Assembly: GCA_022600935.1 (NCBI GenBank) | Contig: JAHZJL010000072.1 | Coordinates: forward strand, 1 to 49,508 | DNA length: 49,508 nt | Direction of reading: 5' to 3' | From: Gammaproteobacteria bacterium | GTDB lineage: Bacteria > Pseudomonadota > Gammaproteobacteria > Methylococcales > DRLZ01 | Shown: piece after piece, positions 8,619 to 18,745 of the stretch | Numbering within the stretch: the first letter of the stretch is position 1 | Layout: every line of letters begins with the position of its first letter | The notes under the pieces: generated by a model | Told to the model about the DNA's origin: nothing | Databases searched by the model: none | What the model saw: only the letters and a program-made list of their open reading frames with translations | Made by a program: the position numbers and the translations under genes

Positions 8619-11600
8619 ATGAACAAGACACACCTGAGAAAACAAAAACCCCTTGTATTGACAACATTGATAAGCACGATATTGTCTGCATCGAGCTATG
8701 CTGCACCAGTCACAGCGCCATTGTTATTGGCCAATGCACCATTGTTTACAACGACATCATCCAGACCCAATATACTGGTTGTGGTGGATAACTCAAACAG
8801 CATGGATGAAGATGCAACAGGTGCTGCAGTTGGTGGCGCCAGTTCATTCAGCAAATCGGAAATCGCCAGAGGCGTCATCAGAGATCAATTAATTCCCACC
8901 TATCTAGGGCGCATTAATCTGGGCTTGATGGCGTATGAGCAGCAGAACGTGATTCATCGATATCTTCATGATGCTGCATATGATGCCAGTTTTAACCCAT
9001 CTAATTATGACTCGACTTATTCAGGTGACCGAGATTCAACGACAAAACGATTCCGCATTCCAAACCCGACATCCAACGGAAATTTCATACATTTCAATAT
9101 AAACCTGCCTTTTTACGCAAGTGGAAACTTTGGTAATGCGTTCTGTTATTCTGCAACAGCAAATTTTGATGATGGTACGACCAATCAAGACCCTTATACC
9201 TGTTATCGAGAAAAAACCGGAGGGTCTGATACACACCCAAATGGATTCAGCAATCAATGGGGAGGCACTGAATCCTGGAGTTTTGTTCCAACCGACAGTG
9301 ACTACGCATTGGGCATCACTGATTTCGGAACCTATTTAACCTGGTCTTATGTGAGCGAAACCTGGTTTGTCAACACCAGTCCTGGTGGTGGACAGGTTCA
9401 TGTCGCAGTAGATAACCTGGATTCAGCTCAAAAAACCAAGCTCGATAATAAACTAGCAACCTCGCAGTTTGTAACAAATGGTCCAGCTGATGCTTCATTA
9501 CCATTACAAAATGCCGGATTGACTCCAATCGAAGGCACCTTGCTGGATGCTAAAACGCACCTGCTGGATAACAGCCTGCCTGAATCCTGTGGCAAGGATT
9601 TTGTTGTCATGTTAACTGATGGCCTGCCATCGACAGATCAACATGGCAGCACCTATGCAAATCCAGCTCAGGCGATTCAACAAACTGCGGCTGCTGCAGC
9701 CAATGTATTAAATGCTGGAATTGAAACCTATGTGATCGGTTTTTCATTGCCATATGGCGCTGATCCGACGCTGCTGGATCAAATAGCCAATGCCGGTGGA
9801 ACAACAGCAGCTTATTCTGCGACTGATTCTGCTTCACTTTCAGCGGCTTTCAGTACTATTTTCGGAGATATAATTTCCAAACTTGGCTCTGCCTCATCAG
9901 CCTCTACAAATTCAACCAGCCTGCGCTCTGATACTCATGTGTATCTGGCATTGTTCCACAGTGGTGACTGGAGCGGAAGCTTCATCTCTAAAAGTCTGGA
10001 TACAAACGGCTTGTTTGGTGCCAATGAATGGGATGCCAATCAAGAACTGACTGCCATGTCACCTATTAATCGTGAAATTATTACCTTCGGACGAGACACT
10101 CATGATGGTATTGCTTTCACCTGGTCAGAAATTGACGGGTTAACCGATACAACTCAGCGTGACTTGCTTAACAGGGATGCTTTCGGTAACAGCGATACTG
10201 AAGGAGAGAACAGAGTCAGTTTTTTACGCGGTAACAATGTCACAGGGATGCGTTCCAGAACCGCGATTCTTGGTGATATCGTCCATTCCACACCTAATTA
10301 TGTGGGTCCGCCAAATGCAGGATTCGCTGGCACTGGTTATCATAGCTTTACCCGAACCTGGAGAAACCGTGAACCGATTATCTATGTTGGTGCCAACGAT
10401 GGCATGTTACACGGCTTTGCAGCCGATGATGGCGAAGAGCTACTGGCTTATATTCCGGGAAAACTGTATAGCAAACTTAGTCAATTGACGCATGTCAATT
10501 ACGGCACAACAACAACACCGGCTGTTCCGCATCAATATTTTGCAGACGGCTCACCAATTGTCGCAGATGCTGAACTGACCATTTCAGGTTCTGATGTCTG
10601 GAAAACAGTTTTGGCCAGTGGTCTGAATTCCGGTGGCCAAGGATTTTTTGCGCTGGATATTACCGACCCTGGTCAAACCAGTTTTGCTGAAAACAATGCA
10701 GCTAATCTTGTCCTGTGGGAATTTACCGATGAAGATGATCCAGACCTTGGTTATACCTACACGCATCCAACTTTGAATTTTCTCACTGGCCAGTCCGCTC
10801 AAATTGCCAAAATGAGTAATGGCGAATGGGCGCTGATTGTCGGAAACGGATATAACAATACTGAAGCAGATGGTCATGCCAGCACAACTGGTCATGGGTA
10901 CTTGTTTGTTCTGTTTATTGAAAAAGGCATGGATGGTTCCTGGGCAACTTCAGGTGATTACATCAAGATAGATACAGGAGTTGGCTCAACTTCAGTACCG
11001 AATGGATTGTCAACACCTGTTCCAGTCGATGATGATGGCGATGGTGATATTGAATATGCTTATGCAGGTGACCTGTACGGTAATGTCTGGCGCTTTGATT
11101 TACGGGATTCAAACACGGCCAATTGGACCAGGCATAAAATCGCTGAAGCCAAAGACGGCAATGGCAACAAACAACCGATTACAACAGCGCCATTAGTGAC
11201 TCGAGGATTGACCAACGGCACCTATATCATCGGAGTCGGAACCGGGAAATATCTTGAAATTGCCGACATTGGCGATACGTCAGTGCAAACGTTTTATGGA
11301 TTTGTCGATGTGGATTTAACCAATGCTCCGAATGCAGTTAAATCAAGGGCCACATCAACCATGACTGTACAGCAAGTCGATGAAGCAGTGACATATGCTG
11401 GTACTGAATATCGTATCATCACCAATAATGATCCGTCTGTGGATGGCTGGTACATGGACTTGCCGACCAGCAAGGAGCGGGTCGCTTTTAATCCGGTTGC
11501 CAGAGACGGTCGATTTGTTTTCGTGACCTTGATTCCAGATGCCGATCCATGCTCGGCAGGCGGGACCAGCTGGTTAATGGAAGTCAATCCGTTTAACGGA

Positions 11601-11870
11601 GGTCAACTTGGTGAATCACCATTTGATATCAAAAATCTTGGATCGGATGTAAAAATTGACCAGTATGACAAACTCCAGAAGTCTGATGGTTCGTCAAGTT
11701 ATGTATCAGGAGTGAAAAGTAACATCGGGATTAACACCACGCCGACTGTCATTGACCGCTCTCGCAGCACCGAATTCAAGGTACTGACTGGCAGTGAAGG
11801 CAAAGTTGGGTCGGTACTGGAAAGTAAAGGTGTATTGTCAGGTCGGATGTCCTGGCAGGAGGTTCGTTAA
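8619..11870 (+). CDS. pilY1: Type IV pilus tip-associated adhesin PilY1, copy 1
   Basis: The protein is 1083 residues when started at ATG 8619; a GTG three codons upstream is less likely. A signal peptide ends near SSYAAP. A von Willebrand A domain follows, with the metal site DNSNS at 57-61, and spans roughly residues 50-420. The C-terminal half has the PilC/PilY1 beta-propeller signature, including YVGANDGMLHGF and the calcium-loop-like DDDGDGDIE (about residue 804), followed by YAGDLYGNVWRFDL. PilY1 sits at the pilus tip and acts in adhesion, pilus extension and surface sensing. This copy lacks the cysteine-rich insertion of the second PilY1. No pilE follows. A hairpin separates it from the convergent fleQ-like gene. 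Confidence 0.9.
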   Translation: MNKTHLRKQKPLVLTTLISTILSASSYAAPVTAPLLLANAPLFTTTSSRPNILVVVDNSNSMDEDATGAAVGGASSFSKSEIARGVIRDQLIPTYLGRINLGLMAYEQQNVIHRYLHDAAYDASFNPSNYDSTYSGDRDSTTKRFRIPNPTSNGNFIHFNINLPFYASGNFGNAFCYSATANFDDGTTNQDPYTCYREKTGGSDTHPNGFSNQWGGTESWSFVPTDSDYALGITDFGTYLTWSYVSETWFVNTSPGGGQVHVAVDNLDSAQKTKLDNKLATSQFVTNGPADASLPLQNAGLTPIEGTLLDAKTHLLDNSLPESCGKDFVVMLTDGLPSTDQHGSTYANPAQAIQQTAAAAANVLNAGIETYVIGFSLPYGADPTLLDQIANAGGTTAAYSATDSASLSAAFSTIFGDIISKLGSASSASTNSTSLRSDTHVYLALFHSGDWSGSFISKSLDTNGLFGANEWDANQELTAMSPINREIITFGRDTHDGIAFTWSEIDGLTDTTQRDLLNRDAFGNSDTEGENRVSFLRGNNVTGMRSRTAILGDIVHSTPNYVGPPNAGFAGTGYHSFTRTWRNREPIIYVGANDGMLHGFAADDGEELLAYIPGKLYSKLSQLTHVNYGTTTTPAVPHQYFADGSPIVADAELTISGSDVWKTVLASGLNSGGQGFFALDITDPGQTSFAENNAANLVLWEFTDEDDPDLGYTYTHPTLNFLTGQSAQIAKMSNGEWALIVGNGYNNTEADGHASTTGHGYLFVLFIEKGMDGSWATSGDYIKIDTGVGSTSVPNGLSTPVPVDDDGDGDIEYAYAGDLYGNVWRFDLRDSNTANWTRHKIAEAKDGNGNKQPITTAPLVTRGLTNGTYIIGVGTGKYLEIADIGDTSVQTFYGFVDVDLTNAPNAVKSRATSTMTVQQVDEAVTYAGTEYRIITNNDPSVDGWYMDLPTSKERVAFNPVARDGRFVFVTLIPDADPCSAGGTSWLMEVNPFNGGQLGESPFDIKNLGSDVKIDQYDKLQKSDGSSSYVSGVKSNIGINTTPTVIDRSRSTEFKVLTGSEGKVGSVLESKGVLSGRMSWQEVR

Positions 11871-11898
11871 TGTCAATACAGGCTTGTTGAGATCATTT

Positions 11899-11933
11899 CA
11901 TGCAGTCTGAGTTCATGAACATCAGACTGCATG
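11899..11933. terminator. Hairpin between convergent pilY1 and fleQ-like genes
   Basis: A perfect 12-bp stem, CATGCAGTCTGA (11899-11910) with TCAGACTGCATG (11922-11933), encloses an 11-nt loop that itself holds TTCATGAA. It lies between two convergent stop codons, which suits a bidirectional transcription end. There is no clear T-tract on either side, so intrinsic termination is uncertain. Confidence 0.5.
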
Positions 11934-11970
11934 TAGGTGCCAGTTAGTAGCAAACATGCAGCGTTTTGAG

Positions 11971-13368
11971 TTACTCTTCGGCTTTGTCGAGACCGAATTT
12001 GCGCATTTTCTCAACCAGAGTGGTTCGATTTAATTGCAACTTTCGTGCAGCCTGGGCAACCACTCCATTACATTCATCCAGAGCGCGTGTAATGTAGTGT
12101 TTCTCTAGGTCCAACAAGTGTTCTTTCAAATTAATTCCATTTTCAGGTAATTGATGACCGGATCCGCCAGGATGATGGCTGATCGAGTTCATAGTCTGTG
12201 AGTGTTCTGATTGCATTTGCTGCTGATGCTCGGGGAATTTATCAGGTAAATCATCAATATCAACAAGACCATCTGGAATTAATATCGCCATTCTTTCGAC
12301 AACATTGGCCAGTTCACGAACATTGCCCGGCCAATTGTAACCCTGGAGTTTCTGCATTGCCGCTTTGGCAAAACGGATTGTAATATTCTTTTCGCGCTCG
12401 AGCCTGGCAGTTAAATCTGCTACCAACACTGGAATATCTTCCCTGCGATGTCTTAATGCCGGAACATCAATCGGAAATACATTGAGCCGGTAATACAAAT
12501 CCTCGCGAAAAGTTTTTTCCTGGATGGCTTGCTCCAGATTCTGGTGGGTTGCCGCGATAATCCGCACATCACTGTGAATTGTTCGATTACCCCCTACCCG
12601 TTCAAATGTGCGCTCCTGTATGACGCGTAACAGCTTGACCTGCATTGCCAGAGGCATGTCGCCGATTTCATCAAGAAACAGTGTGCCACCTTCAGCCAGT
12701 TCAAAACGACCCTGCCGGGCTGAAAAAGCACCAGTAAACGCGCCTTTTTCATGTCCGAATAATTCACTTTCAAGCAGTTCTCCAGGAATGGCTCCACAGT
12801 TCACAGGGACAAACGGCTGGTGACGCCGTGAGGAATAATAATGCAGGTTTCTCGCCACAACTTCCTTACCTGTTCCTGATTCTCCCAGAATCAAAACGGT
12901 AACATCCCGGTCTGCAACCTGTTGAATCAGTTGGCGGGTTTGCTGAATGGCGATACTGTCTCCGGATAGACTTCTGAACAGCTCAATCGATCGGCGTTGG
13001 TGTAATGCGGTTTGTTGATTAACACCAGTCGTTTGCAGAGTACTGAGTAATTCTGATTGAGAAAACGGGCTGGTTAAAACAGAGTTGATTAACGAGGAGG
13101 TTTCTGAATTTAAAAATCGATTTTCTGAGTGTTGATCGGATACCAGAATTACAGGTAATTCAATACCTTTTTCACGTAATTTTAAAATAAAGGGATTGGC
13201 CGTATCAGTATTCATGACGAATACAGCATTGACGGCATTCAGATCGGCATCTATATTGACGGTTTCGATATCACTGGTTAAGACGGCATACCCTAGAAAC
13301 TCGAGAATGATGCGAAGATTGTCCCCACGATTCAAAGCGTTGTTAATGATAAGTAACGAAGATTGCAT
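11971..13368 (-). CDS. fleQ: Sigma54-dependent transcriptional activator, FleQ/FlrA family
   Basis: The 465-residue enhancer-binding protein has an N-terminal receiver-like FleQ domain (1-120) without an obvious phosphorylatable aspartate pocket. An AAA+ domain follows with Walker A GESGTGKE (162-169), the sigma54-contact loop GAFTGA (209-214) and a Walker B ending in FLDEIGD. The C-terminal Fis-type helix-turn-helix ends in [15 protein letters not shown], which is typical of FleQ. The LFRSLSG motif at 130-136 and ARN at 172-174 correspond to the c-di-GMP contacts described for Pseudomonas FleQ. FleQ family members are master regulators of flagella and exopolysaccharide. This copy is not among flagellar genes but between two minor-pilin operons. 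The clear FleQ C-terminus makes another NtrC-type regulator less likely. Confidence 0.8.
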   Translation of the reverse strand: MQSSLLIINNALNRGDNLRIILEFLGYAVLTSDIETVNIDADLNAVNAVFVMNTDTANPFILKLREKGIELPVILVSDQHSENRFLNSETSSLINSVLTSPFSQSELLSTLQTTGVNQQTALHQRRSIELFRSLSGDSIAIQQTRQLIQQVADRDVTVLILGESGTGKEVVARNLHYYSSRRHQPFVPVNCGAIPGELLESELFGHEKGAFTGAFSARQGRFELAEGGTLFLDEIGDMPLAMQVKLLRVIQERTFERVGGNRTIHSDVRIIAATHQNLEQAIQEKTFREDLYYRLNVFPIDVPALRHRREDIPVLVADLTARLEREKNITIRFAKAAMQKLQGYNWPGNVRELANVVERMAILIPDGLVDIDDLPDKFPEHQQQMQSEHSQTMNSISHHPGGSGHQLPENGINLKEHLLDLEKHYITRALDECNGVVAQAARKLQLNRTTLVEKMRKFGLDKAEE

Positions 13369-13625
13369 ACAACTGGGTTTCCGGGATTTATAGAGAACGG
13401 GAATTTGTTAAGGACAGGTGTAAACCAGGGTCAGTAGACCATTGAACTGGTTGAATGTCAATTTATTGGCGGAATTCAGCTTTTTGTCAAACACGCCTCT
13501 ATACGATTGATTTCAACAGTCAGAAGGCCAACTCTGAACACCTGCCTGAGTAATGATTGAGTTGCCGAATTCAATAAATGAATACGTCATGATATGCTAT
13601 TGCCGGTTGTTAACAGGAAGCAATT

Positions 13626-14930
13626 ATGAACAATAAAGACATGATAAAAAATAAATTCATTTTTACTCTATTTTTGCTGTTGTTATCTGATGTCAGCTGG
13701 GCTGCGGATACACTGGATACCGGAGACAGCGCCTGGATACTGACTTCAACAGCGTTGGTATTATTCATGACGTTGCCTGGTCTCGCCTTGTTTTATGGCG
13801 GACTGGTGCGAACAAAAAATGTACTCTCGGTATTGATGCAGTGTTTTTCAATTGCTGCATTTGCATCTGTTGTCTGGTTTGTCATTGGATATTCATTGGC
13901 TTTCAGTGAAGAAGGATGCTTCTTTGTCGGTGGATTTGATCGCGCATTCCTGTCCGGACTGACTAAATCATCTGTGAGCGGAACCCTGCCTGAATCCGTG
14001 TTTGTCATGTTTCAGATGACATTCGCCATTATTACACCGGCACTCATTGTCGGTGGTTTTGCCGAGCGCATGAAATTTTCATCCATGTTATTGTTCAGTA
14101 TGCTTTGGCTGCTGATTGTTTATATTCCAACGACTCACTGGGTGTGGGGAGGCGGATGGTTAAGCCAAATGGGCTTTTATGATTACGCAGGCGGAACAGT
14201 TGTGCATATTAATGCCGGTATTGCTGCCCTTGTTGCAGCATTGATACTAGGTCCACGCAGAGGATTCGGGTCATCTGCATTGATGCCGCACAATCTGACT
14301 ATGACAGTTTCCGGAGCAGCCATGCTCTGGGTTGGCTGGTTCGGTTTCAATGCCGGTTCGGCACTTGCTGCAAATCAGGATGCAGGAATGGCAATGCTGG
14401 TGACTCATCTTGGCGCTGCGGGCGGCGTCGTGAGCTGGATGTTAATGGAATGGATCCGCCACGGTAAACCCAGCGTGTTAGGCGCGGTCACAGGGATGGT
14501 TGCCGGGCTGGGTACAATTACACCTGCTTCAGGATATATCGGGCCTGCAGCCGGGCTTTGTATCGGCCTGACTGCTGGAATTATCTGTTATTTTGCAACA
14601 GCCCTGCTGAAACAGAAATTACGCATCGATGATTCTCTTGATGTCATGCCGGTCCATGGTGTCGGTGGAATACTGGGAACACTGTGTGCGGGAATATTTG
14701 CCAGCGAATCTTTGGGTGGATTCGGATTCGGAGACGGTAATGCAACAATGACAGACCAGGTTTTAGTTCAGTTGGCGGGAATCGGTGCAACAATAGCCTG
14801 GTGTGCAATCTGCACTTTCATATTGCTGAAACTGGTCGGGTTGGTAACCGGTGGATTACGCATCAACAGTGAAGAGGAAGTCCAGGGTCTGGATATCATC
14901 AGTCATGATGAAGCAGGCTATAACCTGTAA
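13626..14930 (+). CDS. amtB: Ammonium transporter, AmtB type (Amt 1)
   Basis: The 434-residue protein has a cleavable signal-like N-terminus ending near VSWAAD and then about eleven membrane segments. Hallmarks of Amt/Rh channels include GLVRTKNVLS, the first pore histidine in TTHWVWGGGW, INAGIAALVAALILGPRRG, GWFGFNAGSA, and the second pore histidine in DVMPVHGVGGILGT. Both twin histidines are therefore present. It moves ammonium/ammonia across the inner membrane and would be gated by GlnK. AGGAAG is 7-12 bases before the ATG. A second Amt gene follows after 406 bp. Confidence 0.93.
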   Translation: MNNKDMIKNKFIFTLFLLLLSDVSWAADTLDTGDSAWILTSTALVLFMTLPGLALFYGGLVRTKNVLSVLMQCFSIAAFASVVWFVIGYSLAFSEEGCFFVGGFDRAFLSGLTKSSVSGTLPESVFVMFQMTFAIITPALIVGGFAERMKFSSMLLFSMLWLLIVYIPTTHWVWGGGWLSQMGFYDYAGGTVVHINAGIAALVAALILGPRRGFGSSALMPHNLTMTVSGAAMLWVGWFGFNAGSALAANQDAGMAMLVTHLGAAGGVVSWMLMEWIRHGKPSVLGAVTGMVAGLGTITPASGYIGPAAGLCIGLTAGIICYFATALLKQKLRIDDSLDVMPVHGVGGILGTLCAGIFASESLGGFGFGDGNATMTDQVLVQLAGIGATIAWCAICTFILLKLVGLVTGGLRINSEEEVQGLDIISHDEAGYNL

Positions 14931-15336
14931 CTCATTCCATCCATAAAGATAGCAGGTCCGGAATATGTTTCATGATCTGCTATCCGTATCCAGTAATCCA
15001 GGAAAGACCCACTCTATTCAATAACTCCAGAATAACAGTAGAGTCCTGTATTTATCCATAAAAACAGCTGCTTGCGTTATAGCATGAGCTAGCGGCCTGG
15101 GCTATTCAGGAACTTTTCCCATTGCGTTAGATGCCTCTGGCAGTTTTAATCTGCTCTGCAGACAATAAATCGTCTGCGTGTTTATGTCATGAATTGTTAA
15201 GTTTTATACATGTGATAAACGATCATTCAGCCGACTCAAAGCAGTTTAATTGATAACAATGAATCGGCACACGACACAAAAAAATAGTAACGCAATTGAA
15301 AAAAATAAACAGTAATCAATCGATTACCATAGGAGA
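14931..15336. other. Intergenic region between the two amt genes with an inverted repeat
   Basis: There is no gene in about 400 bp. An 8-bp inverted repeat, GATAGCAG (14948-14955) with CTGCTATC (14977-14984), with a 21-nt loop, lies just after amt 1. It could be a weak terminator or RNA processing structure, but has no T-run. The distal part must hold the promoter of amt 2. I could not fit a convincing sigma54 promoter. Confidence 0.4.
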
Positions 15337-15342
15337 ATGACA

Positions 15343-16611
15343 ATGAATCTAATAGAACTTGGGGGCCAAGTGTCTCAAGTTGCCTATGCTCTGGATACCT
15401 TCTACATGTTAATGATGGGCGCTCTGGTCATGTGGATGGCAGCTGGTTTTTCCATGCTTGAAGCCGGCCTGGTCAGAAGCAAAAACACAGCTGAAATTCT
15501 AACCAAAAACATTTCGCTGTTTGCAGTAGCCTGCGTTATGTACCTGATTATGGGATATAACATCATGTATCCTGGAGATGCTGCAGTGAATAGCTGGTGG
15601 CCAGGAATCAGTTTTTTGCTTGGCGATGATAATACAGCCGCCTCCATCATCGCTGGTGGCGAGGATGCAGCAACCTATTCAAATCTGGCAGACTTTTTCT
15701 TTCAAGTTGTGTTTGTTGCAACTGCGATGTCAATTGTCTCGGGTGCGGTTGCAGAACGCATGAAACTCTGGGCATTTCTGGTCTTTGCAGTCGTCATGAC
15801 CGGTGTGATCTACCCCTGGCAGGGATACTGGAAATGGGGTGGTGGTTTTCTCGATCAACTGGGTTTTCTGGATTTCGCCGGTTCCGGTGTTGTTCACCTG
15901 TGCGGTGCGACAGCTGCTTTCACGGGAGTCTTGTTACTCGGTGCACGACTCGGTAAATACGGAAAAAATGGTGAAATTCATCCAATTCCTGGGGCTAATA
16001 TGCCACTGGCGACACTGGGAACCTTTATTCTCTGGCTGGGATGGTTTGGATTTAACGGTGGCTCGGAATTGATTATCTCCAATGTCGAAGAAGCTAACGC
16101 TGTTGCTCTGGTGATCGTCAATACCAACATGGCTGCCTCAGGTGGTGTCGTCGCCGCATTGCTAACAGCAAAAATCATGTTCGGCAAAGCGGATTTGACC
16201 ATGGCTTTAAATGGCGCATTAGCAGGCCTGGTTGCTATTACTGCCGAACCATTGACTCCGGCTCCTCATGTGGCCATGTTGATTGGTGCATTTGGTGGTA
16301 TTCTGGTCGTGTTGTCCATTGTATTGTTGGACAAACTCAGAATCGATGACCCGGTTGGTGCAATTTCAGTGCATGGAGTGGTCGGAATCTGGGGGTTGCT
16401 TGCGGTTCCTCTTACCAATGAAGACGCGACATTTGTTAACCAGCTGATAGGAATTGTCAGTATATTCGGTTTTGTATTTGTTTTAAGCTTTATCACTTGG
16501 TATGTTATCAAATTGATCATGGGCATTCGGGTTTCTCAGGAAGAAGAATACGAAGGTGTGGATTTCTCTGAATGTGGTCTGGAAGCCTATCCGGAATTCG
16601 GCACCAAATAA
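15343..16611 (+). CDS. amt: Ammonium transporter, second Amt subfamily (Amt 2)
   Basis: The start is set at ATG 15343, seven bases after AGGAG, giving 422 residues; ATG 15337 is too close to that site. The protein has Amt landmarks: AGFSMLEAGLVRSKN near the N-terminus, SGAVAERMK, WGGGFLDQLGFLDFAGSGVVH, GWFGFNGGSEL and the second pore histidine in ISVHGVVGIWG (His344). At the position of the first pore histidine it has Tyr162 (QGYWKWGGG instead of xxHxxWGGG). This places it in a different Amt subfamily from the upstream gene. It has no signal peptide. glnK follows after 139 bp, so this is probably an amt-glnK unit. Transport is likely, but selectivity or mechanism may differ. Confidence 0.88.
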   Translation: MNLIELGGQVSQVAYALDTFYMLMMGALVMWMAAGFSMLEAGLVRSKNTAEILTKNISLFAVACVMYLIMGYNIMYPGDAAVNSWWPGISFLLGDDNTAASIIAGGEDAATYSNLADFFFQVVFVATAMSIVSGAVAERMKLWAFLVFAVVMTGVIYPWQGYWKWGGGFLDQLGFLDFAGSGVVHLCGATAAFTGVLLLGARLGKYGKNGEIHPIPGANMPLATLGTFILWLGWFGFNGGSELIISNVEEANAVALVIVNTNMAASGGVVAALLTAKIMFGKADLTMALNGALAGLVAITAEPLTPAPHVAMLIGAFGGILVVLSIVLLDKLRIDDPVGAISVHGVVGIWGLLAVPLTNEDATFVNQLIGIVSIFGFVFVLSFITWYVIKLIMGIRVSQEEEYEGVDFSECGLEAYPEFGTK

Positions 16612-16729
16612 CAACAGTACTGATCCGTATGACACCATCATTTATGATTGAGATATCGTTCTATTTTAGCTAAGCTGTTCATATCACAGTCGTACGGTTC
16701 AGCTGGTACTGAAAACAATGAGAATCTGA

Positions 16730-17089
<360 letters not shown>

Positions 17090-17206
17090 CGTGTTATGTC
17101 GAAACTGAGCATTTAGCAGAATCAACGATATCAAAATTTGACAATAAACACTTGTGTGTAGTGCTTAAAAGCACGTGCAACAAGGTTTTATCAATTAAGT
17201 TAGTCT

Positions 17207-17243
17207 AAAAGGTGAATCGGAACATATCCGATTCACCTTTTTT
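17207..17243 (+). terminator. Rho-independent terminator after glnK
   Basis: GGTGAATCGGA (17211-17221) pairs perfectly with TCCGATTCACC (17227-17237) around a 5-nt loop and is followed by six Ts. Four preceding As can extend the stem into the T-run. A smaller palindrome, GTGCTTAAAAGCAC, lies at 17161-17174. Confidence 0.92.
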
Positions 17244-17560
17244 ATTGCAGTCTGGAATTTCAAACTCGCCCTGAACCTTAGTGATTTCAGTAAATATCCT
17301 GGCGAAAGTATTTACCGATTAACCCGCAATGATCATTTCAATTGTTCTCACCTCAAGCTAAGAGGTGTTTTCCATCGTACTCACCCCGCAGTTTTACTGT
17401 TCACCAACAAAAGTTGACTGTAATTCCGTTGCAGCGACTCGTTGATACAAAAATTAAGCTTATCCCATTGAAATCTTTAACCATGTCTCATTTCAGTGAC
17501 TTCAATAACAATAAATTTGAACAACATCAAAATATGGCTATGGCCAATAGCCATCAAGTC

Positions 17561-17587
17561 TAAAGATTTTCTCTAGATTTCCGATAG
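17561..17587 (+). promoter_or_regulatory. Predicted FliA/sigma28-like promoter of minor-pilin operon 2
   Basis: TAAAGATT (17561-17568), an 11-bp spacer and TCCGATAG (17580-17587). Seven of eight -35 bases and six of eight -10 bases match the FliA consensus TAAAGTTT-N11-GCCGATAA. The identical TTCCGATAGTTAAGA block and the same spacing occur before operon 1. The first ATG is 31 bases past the -10. The rest of 17244-17560 shows no gene; a 73-codon frame at 17342-17563 looks like chance and would run over this element. Confidence 0.65.
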
Positions 17588-17618
17588 TTAAGAGCAAATA
17601 TAAAAATCAAAAAAATAG

Positions 17619-18176
17619 ATGCATTCAAACCAGTTAAAGAAAATACATGTGTTCTCCAGGAAGAATGGCTTTACGCTTATCGAGCTGCTAGTCAGCATTG
17701 TTATTTTGTCAATCATAGCTGCATTGGCCGTTCCTTCGTATCAGGATATCGTTTTGCGAAACCGTATGTCAGCTGAAATGAATAGTCTGGTGAGAGACTT
17801 GCATTTCGCCCGAAGTGAGGCTGTTAAACGTAATACATCGGTGGCAATTTGTGCGGCTAATCCAGCATCAACGGATTGTGACAATTCGGTTGCTAATTGG
17901 AACAGTCAAGGCTGGCTGGTCGCGATTGTCGATGCATCAAATGTAATTGTTGGTCAGCCAATCAGAATACAAAAGTCATTTACCAGTTCAGATGTATTGA
18001 GTGACAGCTCAAATGCAGTCCCGGTTCGATTCAATCGCTTCGGAATGGCGTCGAATAACCTTCGTTCTTTCACCTTGTGCGACAACACAAAAAACAATCA
18101 ATACAGTCGCTCAATATCAATTTCCCGAACGGGTCAGATTATTTCTCAAGACATGGGGACTGCGACATGCACATAA
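17619..18176 (+). CDS. Type IV pilus minor pilin, FimT/FimU (GspH) family, copy 2
   Basis: The 185-residue prepilin has leader MHSNQLKKIHVFSRKNG and mature start FTLIELLVSIVILSIIAALAVPSYQD with Glu+5. The C-terminal region contains the GspH/FimT segment (ARSEAVKRNTSVAICAA, NWNSQGWLVAI) and paired cysteines. It should be a minor pilin in the priming complex of pilin operon 2. It shares only general features with copy 1, so the two are not recent duplicates. The gene overlaps the pilV start by 10 bp. Confidence 0.88.
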   Translation: MHSNQLKKIHVFSRKNGFTLIELLVSIVILSIIAALAVPSYQDIVLRNRMSAEMNSLVRDLHFARSEAVKRNTSVAICAANPASTDCDNSVANWNSQGWLVAIVDASNVIVGQPIRIQKSFTSSDVLSDSSNAVPVRFNRFGMASNNLRSFTLCDNTKNNQYSRSISISRTGQIISQDMGTATCT

Positions 18177-18745
18177 CCAACAGTTTCCCTGTTTACTTTA
18201 AGGTTAATCAAAACGGCTCGACTTTAATTGAAATACTGGTTGCGCTACTCATCGTGACTGTTAGTTTAATTGGGCATGCGGGGATGCAGTCAATGGCTAT
18301 TGACAGTACCCACACTGCCAATATTCATGGAATCTCAGCCTACCAGGCCGGCAGTCTTGCCTCACGCATGCGGGCCAATTCCAATTATTGGCGAACGATT
18401 GAAGAAGACAAGGCGTTTAATATCAATATCTCCAATAATAACGGAACCTCTAAGCTAAGCAATGACGGAGATTCGTTCTATGACAGTCTGCTGACATATG
18501 CAACAGATTGCGCAACCACTTCATGTTCCCCAGAACAACTCGCTGCGTTTGATATAAAAGCCTGGGGACAAACACAAATTGACAAATTTCCAAACGGTCA
18601 GGCCAGAATTACCAGACTAGCAGGACCAAGAGCTGTGTTTCATATCACCTTGATGTGGAGAGAAAAACAGATGTCGTCTCTGGGAAAAACTCAGTCCGCC
18701 GCAACAAATCTGGACAAGACTTATCAGATACGGGTTGAACCATAA
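18167..18745 (+). CDS. pilV: Type IV pilus minor pilin PilV, copy 2
   Basis: The start is placed at ATG 18167 inside the end of the previous gene; longer upstream frames would put 30 unrelated residues before the leader. This gives 192 residues with leader ending KVNQNG and mature N-terminus STLIEILVALLIVTVSLIGHAGMQ. The +1 residue is Ser instead of the common Phe or Met, but Glu+5 is kept. The central part (SYQAGSLASRMRAN) is PilV-like. The stop codon shares one base with the pilW start. Confidence 0.85.
   Translation: MHITNSFPVYFKVNQNGSTLIEILVALLIVTVSLIGHAGMQSMAIDSTHTANIHGISAYQAGSLASRMRANSNYWRTIEEDKAFNINISNNNGTSKLSNDGDSFYDSLLTYATDCATTSCSPEQLAAFDIKAWGQTQIDKFPNGQARITRLAGPRAVFHITLMWREKQMSSLGKTQSAATNLDKTYQIRVEP

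Noticed and set aside
14931-15336. Sigma54 promoter for the second ammonium transporter (TGGCAG near 15138)
   Set aside because: The GC element is two bases out of place relative to the GG element, so it does not meet the strict spacing.
17411-17447. GTT-containing repeats upstream of pilin operon 2 as LytTR half-sites
   Set aside because: Half-site matches are poor and the spacings (13, 15 and 28 bp) do not fit the two-turn geometry; also far from the predicted promoter.
17342-17563. 73-codon open frame upstream of pilin operon 2
   Set aside because: No motif or ribosome-binding site, and it runs into the predicted sigma28-like promoter; treated as non-coding.
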